Positions 18,083 through 31,400 of a DNA stretch of 64,000 nucleotides are shown one piece after another (the stretch's first letter is position 1; each line of letters opens with the position of its first letter). Position numbers and translations under genes: made by a program. The notes below the pieces were generated by a model. The model ran no database searches. It saw only the letters and a list, made by a program, of their open reading frames with translations, and was not told where the DNA came from. This stretch comes from Euglena gracilis (Eukaryota; Euglenida; Euglenophyceae; Euglenales): contig CP154956.1 of the NCBI GenBank assembly GCA_039621445.1, positions 13,288,292 to 13,352,291 of the forward strand, in the 5' to 3' direction.

Positions 18083-21000
18083 GTTCGTCACCCCCCAATC
18101 TCACCTCCACCCTCTCTCCACCCAGGAACAATATCTTTATTTGTTCAGTCTGTTCCTTATGTTGCCGGTCTGAAGTCCACATTTGGCCTGGTGTCCGACC
18201 ACAGGGCTCCACTTGCAGCAGATGGCTTCCTTACCATTCCTGATAGAACTGAAAGAAGCGAGGAGTGGGTGCTTGAAATGGTAAAAAAAAGGTAAATTTT
18301 CAATTTTCCTTTCACGCACTCCTCACGTTGAAGTTGCCACTCGGTCGCTGCCTCAAGGAACATCTGAGGAAACTCAAGGGGCTCGCAAGCTTGGAGTTTT
18401 TGCTCTTGGTGCATTTGCTGCCTCAGCATTGGCCTTCTTGCATCTCTTCAGACAGCCTCATGGTATTCCTTGTTTCAGAATCCCCAAGATTTTCTGTGCA
18501 ACTTCAGATTCGTCAACTGCCCTTGGAACTGCTTTGCTCAATCCTCCACTTGCTGAGACTGGAAAAGGTATGCAGATCGATTCCTCCATACTGGTGGTTT
18601 GAGAACGTATTATACTCCATAAAAGCTCCAATTGGTGGTCTTGGACGGTTCGCTGACCCCATGCCTGCAGCAATTTGTCCAAAGAACCATGGGTTCCTCC
18701 TTTTGCTGACAAACACATGAACAGAGCTCTGTTTAGTGTGTATCGGCAAATTTTTTTTGTATCGTGTGTATCGGCAAAAATTTTTTTGTGAATTGGTGTG
18801 CATCGGCAAAAAAATTTTGTGTATCGGTGTATATCAGCAAAAATAATTTGGGTATCGTTTTTTTTGAATTTATGAATCGGCTTTTCGAAATGAAGGATTT
18901 GACACCAAAGAGACTTTCCCATTTAGCATTGAAACCGTGTATTGGGGCTCTGGCTTCACGCCCGAACCGGGTTCCAGAACGCCGGTTCGGCGCAAAAATT
19001 TCTGCGCCGAACCGGCGTTCTGGAACGCCGGTTCGGGCGAAAAGATGGCGTCCAGGGCGGGAAGATGGCGTCCAGGGGACCGAAAATAAAAAGTGCTAAA
19101 AAGTGTTCAAAATGCTTAGTGGACATGTGGCAATCACATCTGAGCAGTTTTTGGGGGGTAATTGGCCATATATTGGGGTATTTTGTGCAACAATTTCCAT
19201 TTGGCCAAATTTAGGGAATTTTTGAAATAGAATACCATGCAGCACGGCTGAAATCCAAGGCCATCTGCTGAAAGCCCTTGAGAAGAGCTTTCGATCGATG
19301 GGCAACATGCCTGGTGAAACATAGGAATTTCGACTTTGCAAACAGGGTCGGAAAATGCGATCGCCGATTTTCAGAGTGCTCTGCAGTACAGCTGAGTTCT
19401 GTGGGTACCAAATGAAAGGCCTTGGCGAGAGCTTTCGATTGATATGCTGTATGGCACCTCAGATGTGGGATTTCACAAATTAGGATGTCAAATTTTGGAA
19501 TGCACGATCGCTGAAAATAAGCGCTGTATGGATTATTGCTGAATCCTGTGGCCATCTGCCAAAAGTACTTGAGAAGAGCTTTCGATCGATGGGTAACATG
19601 GCACCAGATCTGTGAAAACTTCAATTGGCCGATCGACATGGCCATGCGCCCAAAGGAGCCCAAAAATGCTCCAAAGTGTTAGAAAAATGGGTATTTAGGC
19701 GATATTGGCCTGGGTTCCTTGAATGCCGGTTCGGGCGTGAAGCCAGAGCCCCTAATCCACGGTTTCAACAACTGTGTCCAGAACGCCGGTTCGGACCACG
19801 GAACTGTGTTCCAGAACGCCGGTTCGGGCTGCCGCCCGAACCGGCGTTCTGGAACACAGTTCCGTGGTCCGAACCGGCGTTCTGGACACAGTTTTCGTAT
19901 CAGACGATATGGCTCGGAATGGGAATCCCCCCTGGCGTGAGGCAGTTAGTGGAAGACGTCAAGAAGCAAATCAGTGCAGCAACAAGCAGCACACCCTTGA
20001 CCTATTCTGTCTGACATGTGTTGAACGTCTTAAAAAAAAAAAAGAGAAGAAAAACACATTTGCCATGTGAGGGAGTAGCGCCCCTCCCCCAACCACAACA
20101 GCAGGGTGAGATTCCCTACCACGCTTTACGGGTTGAGCTAGGGCCAATGTCCACATAGCTCTTTGGCAATGGTGTCAAAAGATTAACCCGTGTTTTTCCC
20201 CTATTTTTATAAAATTTTTGTGTATCAGTGCGTATCGGCAAAAAAAAAATTGTGTATCGGTGTGTATCGTTGACACACACCAAACAGCGGTCTGATCCAT
20301 GAAGGCCATAAAATTCACCACTGGGAATTGATGAACCCAGTGGTGTGCCCCTGTGCACCCGATAAGTTTGGTGGTTCAACATCTGACAACCAGTGATTTT
20401 TCAAAATCGGAAATTTGGGTCATTGAAGGAGTTGGGTTAGGGATAAAACCTTCATCTTAAATTCTTAAAGTCTTGGACCCTTTGCAAAGTTCATTGGTTA
20501 GCATTTACCGGGGGGGGGGGGTGGGATGGGAGAACCGACTGATGAACTTCGTTGTGTTGAGATTTTTTAATGTGTTATGCTTCATTTTACACCTCCAAAC
20601 ATGACATTTTGATTGATGAAATTTGGGGAGTGAACTGGATAGTGCCATATCATGTTATTTGCAGGAACCTACAACAAGGGGATTGTCACTCCAGAAGAGG
20701 CAATGAATTTGCCTTTCACAATGGCTCAATTGAAAGATGCCATCCCATCAGTATGCCGTACTTTGCTGTCTTTCTCGTAAAGGAGCCGTCTTGAAGAAGG
20801 CCCGAAGGGAAAGGCCTTGGGGAAGGCCCGGCCAACAGCCATTCAGGTTAAAAATCAAGGAGTTGAAAACCGCGTTTTTTTGGGTTCCGAAAATTGAAAT
20901 GGCTTTGAGGCCAAGGTGTTGGGGCTAAAAAGGATGTGGGGAGCTTGCTCACCAAACCTGTGGGCGGTGGAGGGGGGTCACCTCTGGATACAAATTGGTC

Positions 21001-24000
21001 GTTTTCGAGGGGCTTGTTTGTGATTATGATCCCCTCGGGTCTGACTTTGGCCGCCGAAATAATGCCCCCCCCCCCCCGGGTTTCGGGCCGAAGGCCCGGA
21101 TTTTTTACTTGAAAATGTAGGTAAAAATCACAATCTCTTACTACAAATTTCGAAAAAAATCGATTTTTCTGGATCATCTGGCCTCCAAAAAAATGCTAAA
21201 TTTCACGAGAAAGTACAAAAAAATGTCCCCAAAGGGGGGTTTTGGCGCTATTTTCGCTCCTACGGAACTTCAAAAAATTTTGGGAATAGCACCCCCCCAG
21301 GCCTGGACTTCGGGCGAAAAAAATGATACTCCGGGGGGGGTATTATTTGGGGGGGGTTTATTTTGTGACTAATACTTGCCAAGCAATCAAAATCGATCAA
21401 AATGCCCAGAGGCGACCGAGGACATCAGGGGGACGCCCCCAGCACCCCACCTCCCACTCTTGGAAAAAAAGCGGCCTGCGGGGGAGAGCGCTGACCGGCT
21501 CTGAAATTGTTGGTTGGAGAGTATGGAAAAAATTCTTGGGCCTGCAGCTCATGTCCAGGACAAAGCACCCAGGATGAATTTATGTTCAGAGAAAAGGATT
21601 TATTTCCAAATGCGAGGACTATCCTTTTTCTGGCCAAATCCAATGCACCAGGCGGGTGTTTTTTTTTCAGGGTTCATGCCTTCCATGATCAGCAGGAGCA
21701 TTGCCGTATTGAACAACTGAACAAGGACCAAGCCAAAATCAAACGTTCTTTTGCTTTCAGGAATGTTTTGAGAAGAGTCTGGGCTGGAGCCTCTTCTATT
21801 TTGCAAGAGATTGGGCGATTGTTGGACTGATGTATTATTTCCAGCCCACATTCTTTGGTCTTGGCATCTTGGGGAAGGTACATCTGTCTGCTCTTTGCTG
21901 TTTGCAGAATGGTGCGCATTGTGTAGGATGGGGGTCACTCACCACGGGTCTGGGCATGAGTTGGAACGGATTCCCTGAACATGCTGGAAAGTTTTTGAAA
22001 GTGCCTTTGGACAGCCATTGTTTGGGGTGTGCTGCCCTCCCGAGGGTTCAATATGGGGAACTGTTGCAGTTGGGGAGGGTGTCCCCCTCTGCAGGGGGGA
22101 CACCACACCACCAACCCCGGCCCTAAAGAGGGGTCAGGGGTCATATAAGACGTAATTTTCAAAAATTGAAAGATTTTTAAGACATTTTTAATGGTTTTTT
22201 CAAGGCATTTCTAAATTTAAGTCTATTTTCAAGAGACAACCAAGGGCCATTGCGTCATCCAACAGGTGTCCAATTTTTTTTAAAATCAGTCAAAAACCCA
22301 TTTTTTCGAGTTTGGTACAAAAACAGACTAACAGAAGACATGCCACACGAGAGGGTGGGACTCAAAGTTGTCACTCAGCGAACCAAATTTTGGAGAAAAG
22401 CGGTCTAGATGCCCCAGACCAGTAGAATCATTCTTCAAAAGACACCTTCAGGTGGGCAAACCTGCTTCAATGATCAATCACATCAATGCATTCTTTATCT
22501 TCAAATAGCCAGTCTCTGAAGTTCCAATAAGACAAACAACGAATTCCAAGACAATTACGACAATTTTGAAAAATCACAACAAACATTTCACCATGGTCAA
22601 ATGCGTCATTTTTGAGTAGTTGGCCACCAAGGGAGAAACACACCATCCACAGGTTTCTTGGTTAGGAATTTCCGCATTGTTTGGAATCAGGGGTTTTCTT
22701 AAGCCGGAGGGTACCCCATCCCCCCGGGGGGGGGTCCAGCCAGCCAGCAGCTCAAATCCAGCCAGCAGCCAAAATTCGGGCTGGGAGCCCCCCCCCCTGG
22801 GGGTCGAGTGAAATAAAGTTGGGTCCAGCCCGGCCGGAGGCCAGCCGGCCGCAGGCCGGCCAGCCTGCATTTTGCATTGCATCCCTGCATTTTTCCCCCT
22901 CATCACAAGTTCCTCCATCACAGCCCCCCAGCCTTGATCTAGCTCCATCCATCAAAATGTCGAAAATGGCAAAAAAAACATTGGAAAATTTTGTTTTCCG
23001 TCGACCCAGCCCAGCCCAGCCCGCTCCTGCCCCGGACCCCCCCCTATCCCCCCGGGGGGGTCCGTCCAGCCAGCAGCCTTTTTGCCAGCCGGAGGCTGGA
23101 CCCCACCCCCCCCCGGGGGTCCTTAAGAAAACCCCTGTTTGGAATCAGTGAATGCGCAAACTCGGTGGTTTAAATCTGGCAGAGGGAAGATTTTCGTCAG
23201 GATTAAAACGGATTTAAACCCGTCGAGTTTCATACCATGCCGGATTTACCCTCACCCCCCCCCAGATTGGCCCTCTTCTGGGAGGCCAACCCCAAATGGG
23301 CTCAAAATGACCATTTCGAGAGGAAAACAAGCAAAATTTCACCCATCAAAACTTCACCCCCAACCATCAAAACGGTGAAGTTCACCGGTGAACTCCACTG
23401 CCGAAAGTACCCCCCCTCCCCCCCCCAGTGAATGTTCACCGGTGAACTTCGCTGGGGGGGACACAGCCCCCCCCCCCCCCTGTACTGCCTCACCTCCTAT
23501 GGGTGGTGGGGGGGTCACCCCCACCAGGCCCCGTTTCCCCTTTTTCTGGGGGGTTTCTTAGGCCAAAATTTTCCTTCGGCGTCTTTTTTGAGACCGACCG
23601 GCCGGGGATCAGCCCACATGCGCGACGCACATCCTCATCCTGGCCCGGGCTGCACGATTCCCAAAGGCAACAGACAGACAGGGGAAAAGAAAATAAAGGC
23701 CGCCGACTGTTCAATCCCCACAAGGGACCCTTCCGGCCTTTTGGAGTGACTCCAGAGATTCGTGACCTGCGGTCAGTCCGGCAGTTTTCACGTGAGCGGG
23801 AGGGAGGGAGTGGGGCTGATCCCCGGCCGGTCGGTCCCAACCCTAACCCTGCGCCTTCACTTCAACCCCAGACCAAGGTTGCGCTTCAACACTCCCAGGG
23901 GGATTAAAGCGTATATTTCCCATATTGTTTATATATGCAGGTGGGAACCCTGCATAGATCAGCGGTTCATGGAATTTTGTCGAAATTTCCAAAAAAATTG

Positions 24001-25385
24001 CCCAAAATGTCATTTTTTTGGCCAAAAAAAGTGCTCTTGTGGTGAATTTCATTGGTGAAGTTCATCGTTGGGTTAGGCAGGGGGGGGGGTCCGGGACCCC
24101 CCGGTGAACTTTCATGGTGAACTTCACCGTTCAAATTTCACCGTTTGGGGGTCCAAAATCCCAAGAGTTCACCGCCTGATCTCCTTTTTGAGGGATTCCC
24201 GCACAGCCCTAGCCTCCTCCCCCTCCCCGGGCTTTTGACCCGGTCGCCCCAGGTCTCCAGCATGGGAACCCCCTCGGGGGGAGGGTCCGGACCTGGACCC
24301 ACCCACCAGACAATTTTTTAATGTGGGTAGTGATTAATTGGCTTCTCAAAAAAAAAGTGACTGACTGATTTTTTAAAAAGTGGAAGGCCCCCCCCCCCCC
24401 CGGGGGGGTCGGTAAAAAATTGTATGCCATCCCCCCACCCACCCCCCTCCCCCCACGGGGGGGGGTCTTCTCACTCAAAAAGGAAGCCTGGTGGGGCGGC
24501 ATCTTCCAAAATATGGTTGGTGTTTTTCGCTTCCTTTGCAGGTGCTGTGGTGGAACATCGTTGGGTTTTATGGCTGGTGCCTGTTTGTTGTTGGGCATGA
24601 TTGTGGACATGGCTCATTCTCTGAATATGGGTGTGCAGTATTTTTTTGTTCTGCACCCCTTCAAGCTTTTTTTTTTTGTTTTTTTGCCTTCTTGCTATGT
24701 TTTAGGATGTGAGGATTAAAATAAGAATGGAGTTACGGCTTCTTTGAAGGGAAATCAAACTTCTTTTAGATGGGGCATTTTAAGGGCTTCAATTTAGGTC
24801 TGTGGAAATTTCCTTTTGAGGTTTTTTTTTTTTTTTTTTTTGGAGGGGGCCGGGGTGTGGGTCGCGCTTTCATTGTGGGGGTTCGTCGATGTCACAGGGA
24901 AATTGGAGTGGTGACCCCCCTTTTCCGTAGCCCACAATTTACCCAGCTGTCTTCTGTTGCACTGGGTGGATGTTGATGTTGTGCGAGGTCATCAGATTGG
25001 GGGGGGGGGGGTGGGGACCCGGTGAGGTGGGGGGGGGGGTCACCACCTGACTTTGTCCCCTTCACCATTTTTAAAATTTCCCAAGATGTTCACCCTCACC
25101 CTTTTATTCATCCCCACCCCAAGCCTCCCCCGCTTGTTGACCCAATCCCACCCACCTCTAACCCAGGGGGGAGGTCCGGATAAGGCTGACAAAAGGTCCT
25201 GGTGGGGGTTTCAGTGGGGGGGGGGGTGGTTGGGTGTTGGCTTCCTCAGGGGGGGGGATTTTCGGGGGGGGCTGTGTGGTTGGGTTTTCGTTTTTTGCAG
25301 GTGCTGTGGAACATCGTTGGGTTTTGTGGCTGGTGTGTTTGTTTTGTGATTTGTCCTCACTTTTTTTTTTGTTTTTGCCTTCTTG

Positions 25386-25416
<31 letters not shown>

Positions 25417-28400
25417 TTATCTTTTGTGTGCTTCTTTTATTTTTAAGGGCTTTTTTTTTCTTTTTTTTTTTTTTCTTTTTGAAAAAATTCCTTTTAATTT
25501 TCGGCGACTGAAAACTGGAAAACTGGAGTGGAGGTACGAGGGAGGGGCACCCCCAGGCCCCCCACCCCCCCCCCTCCTCCGAAATTCCCATACAAGCCGG
25601 CCCCCCCCCACCCCCCTCTCACTTACTGTCGTAGGAAAAAATAACATCCGGAATAAATAACATCGGGAAAAAATAACATCTGACTAAATAACATCCACGG
25701 ATGCTTTCAAGCGACCGATGTTGCAAGCCACACAAAAGGCAATAAAGGCAATGATCAAATTCTGTTGGCGATGCACAAATCAGTGCAAAGGGAGTGTGCA
25801 GGTAAGATCACTCGGTCAGAAACTCATGAGCTGCATTAGCAGCTGCAAGAGCTTGAAGCATGCGAGCTTTGGCTTGTGTACGCGCTTCCTCCTGGGCCTG
25901 CAAAGTTGAAAGAGTCGGAATCATGCAACCGAGATTGAAAAACGCCGGACTGCAACGTGGAGGTTGATTAAACAAGGCAGTTGACAATGCGCTCGCATCC
26001 CAACACAAACAAAGAACATCTGGTGTGAGTGTATCCAAAGCATGACCCATAAACCTCGCTGAGCCTTTGTGGGGCCCAGTTGGCGAGCATCATCGGTCAC
26101 CTTTTCAATGAGGTCGTCAGAGTGGTCTCTCTTCCTCTTCTTTCTCTCTGCTTCAACAGCCTCTTTCAATTCACCGTCCGCCAGAAGTCGATTCTTTGAA
26201 GGTTGGCCAACCAAGGCATGTCGCTCCATGGTGCTGCAAAAGAGGGATATGCTCGCTGCTCCGCTCTGCCCCGCCAGTGAGGTACCTTCTCGGCCGGCCC
26301 AACGAGAAAGTATCTAAAGAGCAACTGCTCGGTGGGGCTTTCAAGAGCAAACGTGGAAAAATTAACATCTGCAAAAATTAACATCTAAAACCGGCCTGGA
26401 TGTTATTTTTTCCGGTTGTTATTTTTTCCGAGGACAGTAATACCCTTGGGGGGATCCCCCCCCCCTCCTAGGGGGGTGAGGTGGTAGGGGGGGGTCCCCA
26501 CCCCCACCCTCCTCCTCTGTGACCCTCCTCCTCTGTGGGGCAAAAAAAAAATCTTACGACGCAAAGGGTGTGTAGCTCAATATGAAACTTTGGCGAAACG
26601 GCCCAAATTGGTTGAAAAATGGCCGCAACTCAGGCTAAGGCAGGGAATCAAAATACTGTTGAATGAGGCATTTTCAGGGTTTCAATTTAGGTCTCTGGAC
26701 ATTTCCTTTGATTCCCCACCATTTTTGAGAAATTTCACAAAAATTGATTCTTTTTGCCCCCCAAAATGGCCGAAATTTTGCGGCGAGAAGTTCGGCGACC
26801 AAAAACAGGAGGTCAGAGGTCCTAGAGTCCCTCCTGGTTATAGAGGGGGGTCCCCCCCCCTCCGCCCCCTCCTCCAAATTCCCTACAAGCCTGCCCCCCC
26901 CCATCCAGACCGGAGGTCAGGCCATTGCTTCAGAGTTTGCAGAACCCCCCCCCCCCCGGCCTGGGTGGGCGGGAATGCAGCTGGTCCGAATTTCGCCAGC
27001 AGTGGAAATTCTAGGGGTGGTGGCGATTCCGGTGGAACTTTTCTCCGGGGGGGGGGTTCTGCCAGCCGGGGGTGGGTGGGTGGACCCCCCCTCCCCTGAA
27101 TTTAAAAAAAACCCTGGCAGGGGTTTCCTCAAGCCGGAGGGTACCCCCCCCCCCAGGGGGGTCCAGCCAGCCAGCTCAAATCCAGCCAGCAGCCCAAATT
27201 CGGGCTGGGAGCCCTCCTTCCGCCGGGGGAGCCCTCCTCCCCTCTTTAGAAAATTTTGTTTTCAATCGACCCAGCCCAGCCCAGCCCCCTCCAACCCCCG
27301 GTCCCCCCCCCTCCCCCCCCCCCTATACCCCCCGGGGGGGCCAGCCAGCAGCCTTTTTGCCAGCCAGAGGCTGGACCCCCCCCCGGGGGGGCATCCTTAA
27401 GAAAACCCCTGAACCGTGGTCCTCAAGCCAAAGCATGCTCCAGGAATGTGAAGAAAAGAAAAGCTTGGGAAAGCGTTTTTTTTTCTGGCTGCTTATTCCA
27501 GAACCTGGTCGGTGCCCATGATGGTGAATTTCACTGCACTTGACCCAAGCTGATGAGGACGCTCCAACTGAGGGGATGAACTCCCTGTCACCATTCTAAC
27601 ACAGAAAAGCTTGCCCACCAGGCTGACTCTTCCGGTGCGCCAGGAGGGGGCTGTGTGTCGTCTGCCTGGGCAGGCAGGCAGTGCCTCCGGGGGGGGGGTT
27701 CTGGTCTTGGTCTGGCGGCCTTGGTGCTGCCATTTGCCTGCAATTTTGGCCACCATCCCCTCTCCTTTGGGCCCCATTTGTGCCCATGATGGTGAATTTC
27801 ACTGCACTTGACCTAAGCTGATGAAAACACTCCTGCTGATGGTTTCAGCTCCCCCCACAACGTTTTTTTGATTTGTTTGAGAAATATGAACGGGTGGTGT
27901 CAGCAAATTTAGAACACCAAAATCTTTGGCGGCGGCTCTCGCATTTCGACTTCTTTTGCATCGTGTCGTGCACTTGCGCGAAGAAACGTTTTTGATTTCA
28001 GGGGGTTAGGGCAGTTTTTGAATTTTGCACGCTGACCGTGGCACATTTGAACGATTTTGTCGGGGGAAACCCGGGGGAAAGGCAAAATTTGATCCTCCAT
28101 GTGTGGGATTGTGAAACCCCCCATTTTGACCCCCGAAAAACAAGAAATATCACAAAATTCCCCAAACCCATCCGCCACATTGCACTTTTTCGGTTGTTTT
28201 TGCTGGTCTGCAATGCTGTGTGAAGGTTTTTGAAGTTTGTTGCAAAAGGATTGTTGTGAAAGGAATGTGTTTGCAAGGTTGAAATGGATGGTTGGAGAAG
28301 CCTGAAAATTTTTGTCATGAAATGATGAAAGTGGTGGATACAGGAGAATTTCATCCTGTTGAGGTCTGTGGCAGATTGACACCCACATGACAGTGAAACG

Positions 28401-31400
28401 ATGTTCTTTTGCACATTTGTGGACATATTTTGCTTTCTCAGAAGTGCGCAAAGGAACCATTTTTAAACCAACCAACTGTTTGCAGCTGGAGAAGTTGCGA
28501 ATTGCCAGTGGGGAATTTTTTTGCGTCAGCGCAAAGCGTGGAGAATTTTTTTGGACCCTGACTTTCCAAAAATTCCCATTTTTGGCTATTTTTGAGATTT
28601 TTTTTGGTACATTTTTGGCCAGAAAGCCTATTACAAACCTCATCTCCACCTCGTGAGGAATTTGTTTTCCAGTTGGTGGAGGGGGGGGGGGCTCAGACCA
28701 GGCCTTTTTTTAGTCAGGTGCCTAGAGTCGCCTAACTGGGGTTAGAAGCAGAGGCTTTCACCCTTTATTTAGGCAATTTATCACGAGTGAAGTGAAAAAA
28801 AGCATTTTCGGGGCAAATTTTTCAGTCTAAAAACTGGTGATTTGAGGAACCTCGTTTCCAGATCCTCTGCGTCAAGCACCCATGATGAAAAATCTGTTCA
28901 GACCTTGCTGATGAGTTTCATCCAGTCCTCAAACTGATGGTCCTTTTGGTTCCCAGTAGTGCTGTTTTCATGCAACCTGGCAGCAAAAGTTCAGGACCCA
29001 GCAATAAAAGTCAAGGGCCTGGCATAAGCAGGGCCCATTCACAGAAATTTCAGGTCCAAATGAACAAATTTTGATTTTTGTTTTTTGCGTCTTGTGTCAT
29101 TCACCTTTTTTATCTCAGAAATACTGGTTTCAGTTTGGCCTCTTTTTCTCCACCTGTAAAAAAATGTAAGATCGCTTGGTGACGTTCCCTCGCTTTGGTG
29201 ACGTTCCCACCACTGCCACACACCACCTAAAATTGCCACAAATAGAGACGGAGACCACCAGCATAAAACGCGACTCCGATGCCTCTGTGGGGGGGGCATG
29301 GCCCCTCGTGCAACCGCCAGGGGACATGGCAGGCCTTCGGGGCTCGCCAGCCTCGTAGGAGCGCACACCCCCCCCCCCCCAGCAACCCAACCCCAAAGGG
29401 GAAGCCAGCAGAGAGCGGACCAACCCTGGACAGGGCATGGAGTGCAGGTGCCGGCATGTAAGCAACCACGGGTACCCAGTACACTGCCCACCCACCACCC
29501 GCCCGAAGGCTGAGACTTGGCGACCCGGGTTTAATGATACACCTCCCAAATTGATGCCCCCCCCAATCATCACCCCCCCCCAATTCAGAACTCTCCACCA
29601 GGCTTCTTTTAACTCGGAAGACCCTGAGCGGACTCATTTTGTTGTTGCGTGGATTCGCCTTGGACCTTGGGGGATCCAAGATACGGGATTCGGTGCTAAG
29701 TGCTGGAAATTTCAGGGCCACCTTGGGGCAAGCACCTCTGATGATGCTGGGCGATGCTAGATTATTGGAGACCAGAGGGGTTCCATGCTGAGGGCGATGC
29801 TGGCATTTTTTGCACACTGGGGACGGAGGGCAGCAATGCAAGCGCAGCAATTGGGTGTGCAGACCCACCCACAGGAACCATGCCAACCACCCCAAGGCGA
29901 TTGCTGTCCCTACAGCGCTGCAATTACACCAGAGTTGCTCACCCAGCTAGGTGCAGCAACAAAGCAGCACTAATATCAGGGTCCTTGGCCACTCACCATG
30001 CAGCACATATACAGACATTTAGCACGTGACAGGGCAAATCCTGGTTCGCGGGTTCTTATTCGCACCCGCAATCGCATGTGATTCCAATTGAACAAGATAT
30101 TTCCTCAACCTGATTTCAAGATGAAACCGTTTGCGCTGACTGCCATTTTTTGACAGCTATTTGAGTGTTGAACACAAGCTTGCAAACAACAGTGAGCTAA
30201 ACCACATCCTGCTTGGAAATGATGATTTTGATGCCAAGGGGAGTGTCTGACCGCTGAATGCCGCAATCATTTTGCTGATATTTATTTTGCTGGGAGTCCC
30301 AGTGCCTGCATGAACGTGCACCCCCCCCCCAATTCAGAATTAACCCACCCTTGCGGTCCACATAAAATTGTCCGCGCTTCGCACCCTCTCCAGGCGGACC
30401 AAATTCAAACGAATCTATGGGCCGGCTGCAATGAACTGTTTGTCACCAGAAACCCACCGATGAGAAATAAAAATTGGCAGGGTTGCACAGGTCATGTGCC
30501 TCTATGTGCAAGGTTCATTTTTGGACAGTTGTTCACGTGCCATGACCAGACCCGCTCCATGGACGCGGTCGTGCAAAACAGGCAGCACACCACCGCAGCC
30601 AGGGGTTTTTGTGGCAAATTAAATGTGACAAGTGGACCGGAACAAGACCAGAATGGAATTGTGTGAATGTTCACGGTTCGGCACGAAAAACCCCACCAAA
30701 GGGAGTCCCAAAATTGGAGACGTTTCAAAAAGCCCAGGGTTGGTCCATGAACATGGCTCACCAGATCGGGGTGATGCAAGCTGAACAGCAACGGGGTCCC
30801 TGTGCCATGCTTTGGAACTCCATCCACAACCCAGGGGCCCCGTGCCATGCTTTGGAACTCCATCCACAACCCAGGGGCCCAAATCCCGGCCCACTGCAAT
30901 CCTGATGATGGCGGCTTGAATCCAGGCGTATATGTTGTCTGCAACCTGGTGGACCTCTTGCTAGTCCACCATCCACAGCCAGACATTTTCTGGCTGTGCC
31001 AAGTCCAGTGGAGCGGCATCCCCAGGGTCTCCATATGCTGCATGTGGTCGGACCAGCCGTCAATGCAATGACGATGTAATGTGGACAACTTGTCCAGCAG
31101 CCTGCCACAGGTTTGGTGTACAACACATCGGCCACAGGCTGAATTTCACAGGACCCACGCCGAAGAAATTTCTATTTGGTTGAGGTTCAAAAATGAACCT
31201 CAGGATCAAAATGAAATGATAAGCCTGGTTCAGCTGATGCTCCAATGTGTGGCGGGAAGGTGGAACAAATCTGCTCTGAGCACTTTCACAAACTCTTTCC
31301 ACTGCGACGTGTCAGGACGCAAATATTACTCGCAAAAATGAGGCAGGTAGGATTGGCTCGTGCTCGCGAGATATTCTTGGAGATATCATGAAAAGCTGAA

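Noticed and set aside
27909-28649. 246-codon minus-strand frame as a gene
   Set aside because: The near-identical duplicate at 41390-42040 carries frame-breaking indels and there are no family motifs, so it is probably chance within a repeat.
30492-31135. Minus-strand 198- and 125-codon frames
   Set aside because: Contain a tandem 40-bp repeat and no motif; in the middle of a desaturase intron.
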